Origin: Chitinophaga polysaccharea
GTDB lineage: Bacteria > Bacteroidota > Bacteroidia > Chitinophagales > Chitinophagaceae
Length of the DNA: 64,000 nt
Assembly: GCF_007829335.1 (NCBI RefSeq)
Contig: NZ_VIWO01000005.1
Span: 62,001 to 126,000 of the forward strand
Direction: 5' to 3'
The notes below the pieces were generated by a model. It did not search any database. It was not told where the DNA came from and saw only the letters and a list, made by a program, of their open reading frames with translations. Each line of letters begins with the position of its first letter. Position 1 is the stretch's first letter. The translations under genes were made by a program, and so were the position numbers. Below, in pieces: positions 17,601-26,027 of the stretch.

Positions 17601-17882
17601 TTAATAATTAACTATGAGTTGAAATATAAAGATGGCAATGTTGCACAAATATACCCACGGAGGCAATGTCTTCCATTGTATTTTTTTTAACAATAACAAC
17701 ACCGCGGTGAGTATACATAAGATCCCATTCAGCGGAAAGGCAATGCCTACACCCAATACCAGCACATGATTCACCAAAGTATCCAGCGAATGGCTATACG
17801 TAGTGATACGGAGGATTTCACTGATCAGAAAGCACAGATTGCATATAAAAGCAAATTTTAAAAGAAACCGTATCCAGTGCAT
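17601..17882 (-). CDS. Small three-helix membrane protein of unknown function
   Basis: A 93-residue protein with three predicted transmembrane helices (about 5-25, 38-62 and 73-91) and few charged residues. I do not recognise the family. Its TAA stop is followed immediately by the ATG of the queuosine precursor transporter, so the pair is probably translated together. It could be an accessory subunit or simply a co-expressed gene. It diverges from the YfhO gene, with 62 bases between their starts. Confidence 0.7.
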   Translation of the reverse strand: MHWIRFLLKFAFICNLCFLISEILRITTYSHSLDTLVNHVLVLGVGIAFPLNGILCILTAVLLLLKKIQWKTLPPWVYLCNIAIFIFQLIVNY

Positions 17883-17883
17883 A

Positions 17884-17915
17884 TTGAAATTTCGGATAAA
17901 TTACAGTTATTTTTG
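17884..17915 (+). promoter_or_regulatory. Promoter of the YfhO gene: TTG-N21-TAttTTTG
   Basis: TTG lies at 17884-17886 and TATTTTTG at 17908-17915, 21 nt apart. The ATG at 17945 is 29 nt downstream. Confidence 0.6.
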
Positions 17916-17944
17916 TTTCTTTAAAACTAAATCCAAAATATCCG

Positions 17945-20458
17945 ATGAAGCAAAACTGGCTAAAAGCCGTTCTTCCGCATCTCGCGGCAATAGGGATCTT
18001 CCTGTTGCTGGCCATGGCATATTGCGCTCCTGCCCTGGAGGGTAAAGTAGTAAACCAGGCCGACATGAAGAATGTAGAGGGAATGGCGAAAGAGGCAAAG
18101 GACTACTATGAAGCAACCGGTGACCGTCCGTTGTGGACGAACAGCATGTTCTCTGGCATGCCTTCCTATGTGATCTATACTGGTCCGGGTACCAACAAAA
18201 TGGGGTACATGAACTGGATTATCACCCTGAAGACGCCCTTCCCTATTAACATGCTGTTCCTCGCCATGCTGAGCATGTACCTGCTGCTCTGTGTGCTGGA
18301 CCTCAAGTACTGGATCCGCGTCATGGGCGCCATTGCTTTTGCGTTTTGCTCGTACAACGTGATTATCATTGATGTAGGCCATATCACCAAAATGTTCGAC
18401 ATCGCCCTGATGCCTGCCGTACTGGCGGGTATCATCCTTACCTACCGGGGCCGCCTGCTCACAGGAGCCGCATTAACCGCCCTGGCTACCGGTATGCTGA
18501 TCTATAATAACCACCTCCAGATTATCTATTATACCTTGATCATGGTAGCCTGCCTGGCGGTGGGCGCGTTTGTACACGCCTTTAAAACCCAGCAGCTGCC
18601 ACAGTTTTTCAAAGCATCCGGACTACTGGCCATCGCCGGCGCACTGGCCATCCTTACCTCTATGGATAGCCTGATGATCCTGCGGGAATATACCGACTAT
18701 ACCATGCGTGGCAGCAAATCAGAGCTGACGCTCGATAAGGACGATGCCGCACAGAAAAAGTCTACCGGCCTGGATATCGACTACGCTTACGACTGGAGCT
18801 ATGGTAAAGCCGAAACAGGCACTTTCCTCATCCCTGGTTATGTAGGTAACTCCTCTGCCCAAAAACTCAGTCCCAGCTCCCACTTCGGCGAGCAAATGGT
18901 GAGCCTTGGCGTACCGGCTGCACAGGTAGACCAGTTCCTGTCTCAACAAAAATTACCGATGTACTACGGCGCCCAAAGTAAAGGTACTTCCGGACCGGTA
19001 TATGTGGGCGCCATTATCTGCTTCCTGTTCGTATTATCGTTACTGTTAGTAGACAGCTGGCATAAGTGGTGGCTCATTGCTGTTACCGCTATCGGCTTTA
19101 TACTGGCCTGGGGTAAAAACCTGGCCTTTATCAACGACTTCCTGTTTTATCATCTTCCCCTGTACAATAAATTCCGTGCTCCCGCACAAGCGCTGGTACT
19201 GCCTTCGCTCACATTTGTAGTACTGGGCTGCTGGGGATTGCAGGAAGTAGCTGCCGGGAAATATACCAAAACAGTGCTGCTGCAAAAACTGAAACAGGCT
19301 TTGCTGATCACTGGTGGATTCCTGCTGGGCTTTGTATTGATCACCAACTTCTTCACCGGTTTCAGCAGTGCCAGCGATGCCAGCATGCTGCAATATTTTG
19401 CACAGATGATGGGGGGCGAAGAAAATGGAAAACTCCTGATCCGCGCCCTGGAAAAAGACCGCAGCAGCCTGCTCTTACAAGATACCCTGCGCTCTGCCAT
19501 CTTCATCCTGATCGCTGCCGCCGCCATCTGGGCTTACCTGAAAGATAAGATGACCTGGAAAGTTTCGGCCATCGTTATTACCGCTGCCGTAACCATCGAC
19601 CTGCTGCAGGTAGACAAGAACTATCTCAACAGCGACAGCTTCGTAGATGACCTGAGCTTTATGCAGGCACTGCAACCATCGCCCGCAGACCAGCAGATTA
19701 AACAGGATCCAGATCCCTACTATCGCGTGTTCAACGTAACCACGGCGCCTTTCGATGATGCCTCTCCTTCCTACTTCCACAAAAATATTGGCGGTTACAG
19801 CCCGGCTAAATTGTGGCTCTACCAGGATTTGATCACGCACCAGATTGCGAAAAACAATATGCATGTGATGAACATGCTCAATACCAAGTACTTTATTGTA
19901 CCGGATCAGAAAACAGGGCAACCCATCGCACAGCGCAATCCCGACGCTTATGGTAATGCCTGGTTTGTAAAAGATATCATCTGGGCGCCCGATGCCAACA
20001 CCGAAATGAAAACGCTAGATTACCTGAATACCCGCGATTCTGCGGTGATCGACAAGCGCTTCCAGGCACAGGTAGGCAACTTTAAACCGGGAGCCGACAG
20101 CAGTGCAGCCATCAAGCTCACTAAATACGGACCTAACCAGCTCGAATATACGTCGCACAACTCCCAGGAAGGCTTCGGCGTATTCTCTGAAATCTATTAC
20201 CCTGCCGGATGGGAAGCATCTATCGATGGCAAACCGGTAGATATCATCCGCACCAACTACGCCCTGCGTGGATTTAAAATCCCAGCCGGTGATCATAAAA
20301 TTGAGATGAAGTTTGCACCTAAAACATTCTTCACCGGTCTTAAAATTGCCGGTACCACCTCTACCCTGCTACTTTTACTGGTAGTATTGATATTTGGATG
20401 GGAGTTTTACCAGCAGATGAAAAGAGAAACCGTGCCGGCACCAGAAAAGAAAAAATAA
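17945..20458 (+). CDS. YfhO family membrane protein (GT-C fold glycosyltransferase-like)
   Basis: An 837-residue protein. A first helix (residues 8-28) is followed by a periplasmic loop with ADMKNVEGMAKEAKDYYEAT, then about eleven more helices up to residue 540. A periplasmic beta-rich domain of some 250 residues follows, and a last helix (LLLLLVVLIFGWEF) with a basic tail closes the protein. This layout matches Bacteroidota YfhO proteins. In Firmicutes, YfhO adds sugars to teichoic or lipoteichoic acid outside the membrane. The acceptor in this organism is unknown. It faces the five-gene polysaccharide operon and is separated from it by a shared terminator. Confidence 0.9.
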   Translation: MKQNWLKAVLPHLAAIGIFLLLAMAYCAPALEGKVVNQADMKNVEGMAKEAKDYYEATGDRPLWTNSMFSGMPSYVIYTGPGTNKMGYMNWIITLKTPFPINMLFLAMLSMYLLLCVLDLKYWIRVMGAIAFAFCSYNVIIIDVGHITKMFDIALMPAVLAGIILTYRGRLLTGAALTALATGMLIYNNHLQIIYYTLIMVACLAVGAFVHAFKTQQLPQFFKASGLLAIAGALAILTSMDSLMILREYTDYTMRGSKSELTLDKDDAAQKKSTGLDIDYAYDWSYGKAETGTFLIPGYVGNSSAQKLSPSSHFGEQMVSLGVPAAQVDQFLSQQKLPMYYGAQSKGTSGPVYVGAIICFLFVLSLLLVDSWHKWWLIAVTAIGFILAWGKNLAFINDFLFYHLPLYNKFRAPAQALVLPSLTFVVLGCWGLQEVAAGKYTKTVLLQKLKQALLITGGFLLGFVLITNFFTGFSSASDASMLQYFAQMMGGEENGKLLIRALEKDRSSLLLQDTLRSAIFILIAAAAIWAYLKDKMTWKVSAIVITAAVTIDLLQVDKNYLNSDSFVDDLSFMQALQPSPADQQIKQDPDPYYRVFNVTTAPFDDASPSYFHKNIGGYSPAKLWLYQDLITHQIAKNNMHVMNMLNTKYFIVPDQKTGQPIAQRNPDAYGNAWFVKDIIWAPDANTEMKTLDYLNTRDSAVIDKRFQAQVGNFKPGADSSAAIKLTKYGPNQLEYTSHNSQEGFGVFSEIYYPAGWEASIDGKPVDIIRTNYALRGFKIPAGDHKIEMKFAPKTFFTGLKIAGTTSTLLLLLVVLIFGWEFYQQMKRETVPAPEKKK

Positions 20459-20474
20459 ATACCTTACTAATATG

Positions 20475-20514
20475 AAAAAGGCCTGAGCAAAATGGTTCGC
20501 TCAGGCCTTTTTTT
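20475..20514. terminator. Bidirectional terminator between YfhO gene and polysaccharide operon
   Basis: 14-bp stem AAAAAGGCCTGAGC (20475-20488) with GCTCAGGCCTTTTT (20499-20512). There are A-runs on the left and T-runs on the right, so it works in both directions. Confidence 0.88.
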
Positions 20515-20530
20515 ATGGTAGCAGATAATG

Positions 20531-21283
20531 TTAGTACCGCTTTGAAAAAATATAGCGCAACCCAATAAACAGGTGATGTGCAAAGTTGGGAATATGCCCA
20601 TAATACCGGCTCAATATCTTATAACGTTCCTTCCAGGCCAGCTGCTGATGCTGCTTGGAAGTGCCTCCCACCCGGAAGCGCGCTACCACCTGGTGAGTAT
20701 TACATATTTTTTGAGACGCCTTCAATGTACGGATCATCCAGTCGATATCCGCGCATACCCTATACTGCAAATCATACAAGGGGCTTAAACTGCGACGGAT
20801 AATATAGGCCTGGTGCGACACCACCATGCCATGTTTCAGGCTTTTCCAGGTGAGCTGATCCGGTACTTTATGCGGCGTTTGTTCAGAGCGTAAGCCAATG
20901 TCTACCCCATTTTCATCCATAAACATGGCTTCTCCGTAGTATACATCGGCATGTGCACAGACGGCAAACATGTTGGCGACTACAGTATTGTCGGCCAATA
21001 CATCATCAGCATTGAGAAACAACAGGTAATCACCAGTGGCCAGCTGTATTCCCTTGTTCATGGCATCGTACAGTCCCTTGTCCTTTTCTGAAAGCACGGT
21101 GGCAATACGGGAACGGTATTTTTCAATCACGTCCATGGTATTGTCGCGGGAGGCGCCATCAACAATGATATATTCGATATGCGGATAGGTTTGCGACAGC
21201 ACGCTTTGAATGGTACTTTCAATAAATTTTTCCGCGTTAAAACATACGGTGATAATACTCAACACCGGGGAAGCTGCACTCAT
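20531..21283 (-). CDS. Family 2 glycosyltransferase
   Basis: A 250-residue GT-A enzyme. The nucleotide-sugar site begins at PVLSIITVCFNAEKFIEST, with IEYIIVDGASRDNT next and the metal-binding DXD-like motif in FLNADDVLADN at about residue 96. It is the last gene of the minus-strand polysaccharide operon. Its ATG overlaps the stop of the upstream GT4 gene (ATGA), so the two are translationally coupled. Similar to WcaA/amino-sugar transferases of colanic-acid type clusters; the donor and acceptor are unknown. Confidence 0.9.
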   Translation of the reverse strand: MSAASPVLSIITVCFNAEKFIESTIQSVLSQTYPHIEYIIVDGASRDNTMDVIEKYRSRIATVLSEKDKGLYDAMNKGIQLATGDYLLFLNADDVLADNTVVANMFAVCAHADVYYGEAMFMDENGVDIGLRSEQTPHKVPDQLTWKSLKHGMVVSHQAYIIRRSLSPLYDLQYRVCADIDWMIRTLKASQKICNTHQVVARFRVGGTSKQHQQLAWKERYKILSRYYGHIPNFAHHLFIGLRYIFSKRY

Positions 21284-22536
21284 GTATTAGTTATTTGCGG
21301 TGATGCTATCACCGATTCAAACAAATGATAATATTGTTCGGCTACTACCGGCATACTGAAATGCTGTTCGGTATGCACCCTGGCTGCCTGGCCAAATTGG
21401 CGGCAGGTAGCCGGATCACGCAACAGCGCCAGTGTTCTGGCGGCAAACTGTTCATGCTCTCCTGGCGGTATCACATAGCCCGTGCGGCCATCGATCACTA
21501 TTTCCCGGCAACCACCTACATCAAAGGTAATACAGGCCGTTTCACAGCTGCCGGCTTCTATCAGTACATTGGGCAGGTTGTCGGCCTTGGTTGGATAAAA
21601 GAAGATATCGCTGGCACTATAGCACTGCATCATTTTGACAGTATCCTTCACATAACCAGTATACACACATTGGAGATGCCTGAAAGTGCCGGGCAAACGG
21701 TCATTTCCTATCATCAGCAGATATACCGGGCTGTCGAGCTGCGCATCCAGCAAGTGCAGGATTTTAAGTAGTTCCGCTCCTCCTTTAAACTCGCTGGCAA
21801 ATAAACGCTCGGATACGAAGGTGATCACCGGTGCATCGGCAGGGAGTCCCAGCAATTGCCGGGAAGCGGCCTTGTCCTGCGGCCGGAAATACGCCGTATC
21901 GATCGGGTTGGGGATATGATATAAAGGCTTTTCCCGGGTCAGCGGGCTTTCCCGGGTCATGTGGTACAGCCAGCTGGAAGGCGACACAATGTGCAGGTTG
22001 CTGGCGGCGTACAGCCGTTGCTTTCTTTTAATGAGATAGTTGCCATTGGGTAATCCCATATAAGGCGCATGCTTGTGCTCATTTTTCCCCGCCTTGCCTG
22101 TCTTCCAGGAGGTATCGCCGAAGCTGTGGGCGGCGCTCCCGGTGAGCGCCCACATATCATGCAGCGTCCACACTACCGGCGCTATGGCTGATAAACGGGG
22201 CAGTATGGAAGCATCAAAATATCCCCCGTGGATATTGTGCAAACTGATAATGTCTGGCTTAAAGGCGGCGGTATACCCCAGGATAGCCGGGGTGGAAAAC
22301 GGGAAGTATAAATATTGCAGCCCTACGCGGTTGGTGAGTACATTGATACCCCGCTCTATTACGTTGCGCACCGTTCCCGGACGTGTCGCGGTTACCTTTG
22401 GAGATGAAGTGCGATGGGTGCCTACCAGGAAATGATTATCGGTATGGTAATATTCCTCCAGGCCGGTGGCAATGCGTTGTGCTGCAATGGCCGCTCCTCC
22501 GCTATTTTCATATTTATTGATAAAAAGTACTTTCAC
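21280..22536 (-). CDS. Family 4 glycosyltransferase (WcaC-like)
   Basis: A 418-residue GT-B enzyme with N-terminal KVLFINKYENSGGAAIAAQR and a C-terminal nucleotide-sugar region FFYPTKADNLPNVLIEAGSC followed by GCREIVIDGRTGYVIPPGE. The EX7E-type motif is ENLPNVLIEA-like, with the first Glu replaced by Asp-Asn context. The pattern, including the HDMWALTGSAAHSF segment, resembles colanic-acid WcaC-type transferases. It sits 3 nt after the deacetylase gene and overlaps the GT2 gene by 4 nt, so it is in the middle of the operon. Confidence 0.9.
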   Translation of the reverse strand: MKVLFINKYENSGGAAIAAQRIATGLEEYYHTDNHFLVGTHRTSSPKVTATRPGTVRNVIERGINVLTNRVGLQYLYFPFSTPAILGYTAAFKPDIISLHNIHGGYFDASILPRLSAIAPVVWTLHDMWALTGSAAHSFGDTSWKTGKAGKNEHKHAPYMGLPNGNYLIKRKQRLYAASNLHIVSPSSWLYHMTRESPLTREKPLYHIPNPIDTAYFRPQDKAASRQLLGLPADAPVITFVSERLFASEFKGGAELLKILHLLDAQLDSPVYLLMIGNDRLPGTFRHLQCVYTGYVKDTVKMMQCYSASDIFFYPTKADNLPNVLIEAGSCETACITFDVGGCREIVIDGRTGYVIPPGEHEQFAARTLALLRDPATCRQFGQAARVHTEQHFSMPVVAEQYYHLFESVIASPQITNT

Positions 22537-22539
22537 GGG

Positions 22540-23538
22540 CTAGTATTTAAAGAACTGTCGCATATGCGCCTGGAATACGTCCAGTGGCCAATCCCTTACT
22601 AATATGCGGGGCAGGGCATATGGATTGCTCCAGCTATGTACCTGTCCGTAATAGTTGGCGGTTACCAGCTGTAATCCCAGCGCTTTACAGGCTTTGATGC
22701 TATCTGCATTATAGTAGCGTTTAGTGCCCAGGAACTTGCGGCCGCCGAAAGGATAGGAAAAGTGTACCTGGGGTGTACCCAGCACGCCTTCCAATATCTC
22801 TTTAGACATGCCTATTTCGGTGTATTGTTCTTCGTAGCTGAGCATGCCCACAGCTGGATGCCGGTGGGTATGGCAACCGATGGTGGCATAATCTGCATTG
22901 CCCATAGCTTTCACTTCTTCCCAGGTCATTAACCGGTGCGAAGGGCGGCCGGTGGCCGATTTACCCGACCAGTCGTACAGCTGTTGCATAACGGCTTCTA
23001 TGACCGCAGGTTTACAAAAACGTAGTACCTGTTGCAGGGCATAGTACGTTTCGCGTATAGCCGTGAGCGTGCCGGTATTATATTCCCATTTCTTTCCGTC
23101 AATATCTACTGTTAATGTCAGCGGTAGTTGATCGGCAGTCAATAAGATGCGCTCCAGGTCGTCCCACCACAGCTCAAAGTTGGTATTGATTTTAGAAGTA
23201 GTGATATAAAACAGTGCCGGCACCTGCTCCTGTTGCAGTAAGGGCAGGGCTTCGTGGTAGTTGTCGGCATACCCGTCGTCGAAGGTGACAAATACCGAGC
23301 GCTCCGGGAATGCTTTTTTATTTTTTACGTGATAGAGAAACTGATCTGCGTCCAGTACGTTGTAATCTGCCGCCAGGTGTGCCAGTTGCGCCCGGAAGTT
23401 GGCAGGGGTTACCACCAGTTCCTGTGGGTCCCGCTCCAGGGTAGTTACCCGGTGGTATAACAGGATGACAGCCGGGCGTTGCACTTTGTTGGCTACATAG
23501 TGTGCGACAGCAAATATTTTTTGGCTCAGGTTTCCCAT
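22540..23538 (-). CDS. Polysaccharide deacetylase (CE4 family)
   Basis: A 332-residue protein with the NodB homology domain. Motif 1 is FVTFDDGYADN (catalytic and metal Asp), motif 2 is GCHTHRHPAVG (metal His pair), and motif 3 is FSYPFGGRKF. An insertion of about 100 residues between motifs 1 and 2 is common in Bacteroidota members. No signal peptide is evident, so it may act on a cytoplasmic-face or lipid-linked intermediate. It removes acetyl groups from N-acetylated sugars, and its place in the operon suggests modification of the polysaccharide made by the neighbours. Confidence 0.92.
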   Translation of the reverse strand: MGNLSQKIFAVAHYVANKVQRPAVILLYHRVTTLERDPQELVVTPANFRAQLAHLAADYNVLDADQFLYHVKNKKAFPERSVFVTFDDGYADNYHEALPLLQQEQVPALFYITTSKINTNFELWWDDLERILLTADQLPLTLTVDIDGKKWEYNTGTLTAIRETYYALQQVLRFCKPAVIEAVMQQLYDWSGKSATGRPSHRLMTWEEVKAMGNADYATIGCHTHRHPAVGMLSYEEQYTEIGMSKEILEGVLGTPQVHFSYPFGGRKFLGTKRYYNADSIKACKALGLQLVTANYYGQVHSWSNPYALPRILVRDWPLDVFQAHMRQFFKY

Positions 23539-23561
23539 CAGTGATATAACTTTTATGGTGT

Positions 23562-24254
23562 TTACGCCTTCCTCGCTCTCACGGCAATGATAATAGGATA
23601 TACGGGGTCCTGGTAGTCCAGTTCTTCCCGCGTAAGTTCTTCTGCTGCCAGGCCCTGCAAAATAGCCGTACAGGTAAGTACGTTGCCATAAGCGGTGACT
23701 TCCACATTGTCTTTTCCAAAAATTTCTCCGAATACTTTTTCGGCCGACTGGGTGGTAAACCGCCAGTAGTCACCCCAGCGGGCGGCGTCGTAGGCAGATA
23801 CCTGGGTAGCGCCCCCTAAGGTAGCCAGCAATACCCCACCGGGCTTTAGCAGGTGCCAGGCGCCGGCAATGGCCGTTTTAAAATCGTAGATAAAGTTGAA
23901 AGTCTGGGTACAAATGAAGCAATCGATCTGGTTGGCAGGCAGCGAGGCGGTATTGGTCAGATCTCCCACGATGGTGACGTTTGTGCCGGGCTGCACATGT
24001 AATACTTCAAAACTGGTAACCTGGCTGCCAAATTGTTTGGAATAACTGCTTTCCGCAATCTCCAGCACATGACCGTGAATATCAGCGCGGTGGGCTTCCA
24101 GGAAAGCGGCAATATAGTGGCGGTCCACAGGGGTGCCCCGATCGAATCCAAATTTGGTAGACATCGGTTGCAATCTCCTCAAATTATCCCACTGTACCGG
24201 CGACACTACGTCCCGCTTCAATTTCCTGAATATATTCCGAACTGTTTTAAGCAT
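23562..24254 (-). CDS. Class I SAM-dependent methyltransferase
   Basis: A 230-residue protein. The core begins around residue 50 with HVLEIAESSYSKQFGSQV in place of a classic glycine-rich motif I. VTIVGDLTNTASLPANQIDC (motif II/III region) and AWHLLKPGGVLLATLGGA (post-motif) follow. The lack of a GxGxG in motif I is unusual but seen in glycan-associated methyltransferases. It overlaps the preceding gene by 8 nt and lies 23 nt before the deacetylase gene. It probably methylates a sugar in the same polysaccharide, though that is inference from context. Confidence 0.85.
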   Translation of the reverse strand: MLKTVRNIFRKLKRDVVSPVQWDNLRRLQPMSTKFGFDRGTPVDRHYIAAFLEAHRADIHGHVLEIAESSYSKQFGSQVTSFEVLHVQPGTNVTIVGDLTNTASLPANQIDCFICTQTFNFIYDFKTAIAGAWHLLKPGGVLLATLGGATQVSAYDAARWGDYWRFTTQSAEKVFGEIFGKDNVEVTAYGNVLTCTAILQGLAAEELTREELDYQDPVYPIIIAVRARKA

Positions 24255-25185
24255 GGCCCGTTATTTTTTTCCAGTATTTTTTAAGTCTGTTTTTAATCTT
24301 CGCGGAAATGGTCATACCCGCATGATATCTCAGGAAGCGGGCAAACACTTTTTCCATCGCGAGGTTATTTTCTACCGGGATATCCGTTACCGGGATTTCA
24401 TCCTGGTAGATCTCCGTATACAACCAGTCTTCTTCTTTATAGTGATGCGTGGCCGAGGCCACATTACCATCGTGCCGTACCAGCGATTTTACCGGGTAAA
24501 GCGTGAGCATATCATGCAGATAAGCAGCGCCTCTCCAGCGAATAGCCCAGGAACTTACTTTTCCATGCTTATGCTGGTGCAACATGCGAAAAAAAGGATA
24601 AGCGCCCCAAAAGTCAAAAGCCCGTTTCAATCCTTTTTCCCGGATGCCGGCAATCACTTTATCGGTATCTCTTTCAAATTTATCCCAGGCCCTGGACCAG
24701 GTACCCCAGCCTAAACTTCCCGGATCATGCACCAGGAAGGTGCTATGGGGATAGTTGGCCGGCATGTTAAACGGGTACAGGTACCCGTGTACCGCCAACA
24801 GTTTTTCGTCCTTTTCGTATTTGGTCAACGCATCGTTCATGTATTGCAGGAAGTGGGGCGATACCGTGAGGTCGTCTTCCAGTACAATGATCTTACCATG
24901 TTTGGCAATTACTTCCGTAACCCCATCAATCACGGCGGTGGCCAGTCCTTTGTTCTTTTCAGCTTCGTATACCACCACTTTACCGCACCAGGGCTGGCTA
25001 TGCACAATATCTCTCACTTCCTGTATCAGCTGCCGCTGTTCGGGACTGGCGCCGGCTTTGGGCCCATCACAATAAACATACAGTGTACTCTCCGCCGCTT
25101 CTTTATTCTGTTGCAGGTGCTGCAGGGTATTCCGTGTGAGTGCTGGCCGGTTGTAGACAAATAATACGATGGGAGCAAATTCCAT
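24247..25185 (-). CDS. GT-A type glycosyltransferase, first gene of the polysaccharide operon
   Basis: A 312-residue protein. The nucleotide-sugar fold starts at APIVLFVYNRPALTRNTLQH, with the acidic metal motif in IIVLEDDLTVSPHFLQYMN at about residue 98 and SLGWGTWSRAWDKF as a further landmark. The pattern resembles GNT-I-like and family 2 sugar transferases found in Bacteroidota. A basic C-terminus (KNRLKKYWKK) may touch the membrane. Its ATG lies 5 nt after a TAnnTTTG box, and four more genes follow with short gaps or overlaps, so this is the operon leader. Confidence 0.85.
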   Translation of the reverse strand: MEFAPIVLFVYNRPALTRNTLQHLQQNKEAAESTLYVYCDGPKAGASPEQRQLIQEVRDIVHSQPWCGKVVVYEAEKNKGLATAVIDGVTEVIAKHGKIIVLEDDLTVSPHFLQYMNDALTKYEKDEKLLAVHGYLYPFNMPANYPHSTFLVHDPGSLGWGTWSRAWDKFERDTDKVIAGIREKGLKRAFDFWGAYPFFRMLHQHKHGKVSSWAIRWRGAAYLHDMLTLYPVKSLVRHDGNVASATHHYKEEDWLYTEIYQDEIPVTDIPVENNLAMEKVFARFLRYHAGMTISAKIKNRLKKYWKKITGHA

Positions 25186-25190
25186 AATGC

Positions 25191-25198
25191 CAAAGGTA
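25191..25198 (-). promoter_or_regulatory. TAnnTTTG box of the polysaccharide operon
   Basis: On the minus strand it reads TACCTTTG and ends 5 nt before the ATG at 25185. This predicts a leaderless transcript covering the five genes down to 20531. I do not find a perfect TTG partner upstream. Confidence 0.55.
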
Positions 25199-25274
25199 CT
25201 GCACAGAGCAGCAGATTAAGTTTAAACGGTAAAAATCGTATAAAATTAACAATAAAACAAATGTGTTGAAGTGG

Positions 25275-25946
25275 CTACAGTCGCCCGCCGCCGGCAAAAT
25301 ACTTCTTCCAGTAAGGTTCTTTCAGATCGCTGATCATCACGCCATTGCTGGTAGAGGCATGTACAAATTTGTCGTTTTCCAGGTAGATCCCTACGTGAGA
25401 AATACGTTTATGGTGTATTTTGAAGAATACCAGGTCGCCTTCATGCAGGTCATGTACCGGCAATCGTTTCACCTGTGTAAAAAGATTAGTGGAATTACCG
25501 GTCAGCCCCATTTGAAAGACGGTATTCATGAGAGTATTTACAAAGCCGGAGCAGTCAATACCATCTCTGGTTTTCCCGCCCAAACGGTACGGGGTTCCCC
25601 ACCATTCTTCGATAAAATTATACAATTTGTAATTCAATACATCTTCTACCGGTACATCGAGCAGCTGTGCATATTTGAATTGCCAGCTCTGTGCATTTTC
25701 CAGGTTGGCACTGCCCCTGGTAATGTTTTTGCTGATGCTGATATCCCTGTTGTTATAGTTGTTGGTGTTGTGTGTATGGCGATTGGTAGCAATGCCGTCT
25801 ATAAATTCAACACGGTGGTTGTTATTGGCAGAAGCGGGTGTGGTAGTGGTTTTCCTGGTGGTACTCTTTTTTAGTGAAGCGCAGGAGGTAAGTGACAATG
25901 CACAAATCGATACCTTCACAATAAGATGTCCCTTTACTCTGATCAT
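25275..25946 (-). CDS. NlpC/P60 cell-wall peptidase lipoprotein
   Basis: A 223-residue protein with a lipobox ALSLTSC at about residue 22. A linker rich in Thr, Asn and His (residues 25-75) comes next. The C-terminal NlpC/P60 domain has the catalytic Cys in GIDCSGFVNTL, the His in SHVGIYLEND and the second polar residue in FVHASTSNG. It resembles Spr/MepS-type endopeptidases that cut the peptide stems of peptidoglycan. It is probably anchored in the outer or inner membrane facing the periplasm. It diverges from dnaE. Confidence 0.92.
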   Translation of the reverse strand: MIRVKGHLIVKVSICALSLTSCASLKKSTTRKTTTTPASANNNHRVEFIDGIATNRHTHNTNNYNNRDISISKNITRGSANLENAQSWQFKYAQLLDVPVEDVLNYKLYNFIEEWWGTPYRLGGKTRDGIDCSGFVNTLMNTVFQMGLTGNSTNLFTQVKRLPVHDLHEGDLVFFKIHHKRISHVGIYLENDKFVHASTSNGVMISDLKEPYWKKYFAGGGRL

Positions 25947-25995
25947 AAGCTCTGGCTAAATTTTCGCTAAAATGCAAAGAAAGCCTTTTTTCCCG

Positions 25996-26003
25996 TATTT
26001 TTG
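25996..26003 (+). promoter_or_regulatory. TAnnTTTG box upstream of dnaE
   Basis: TATTTTTG ends 24 nt before the dnaE ATG. There is no clear TTG at the expected upstream distance. Confidence 0.5.
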
Positions 26004-26027
26004 TCGCTTGACGAAAAAGACTAGCAG

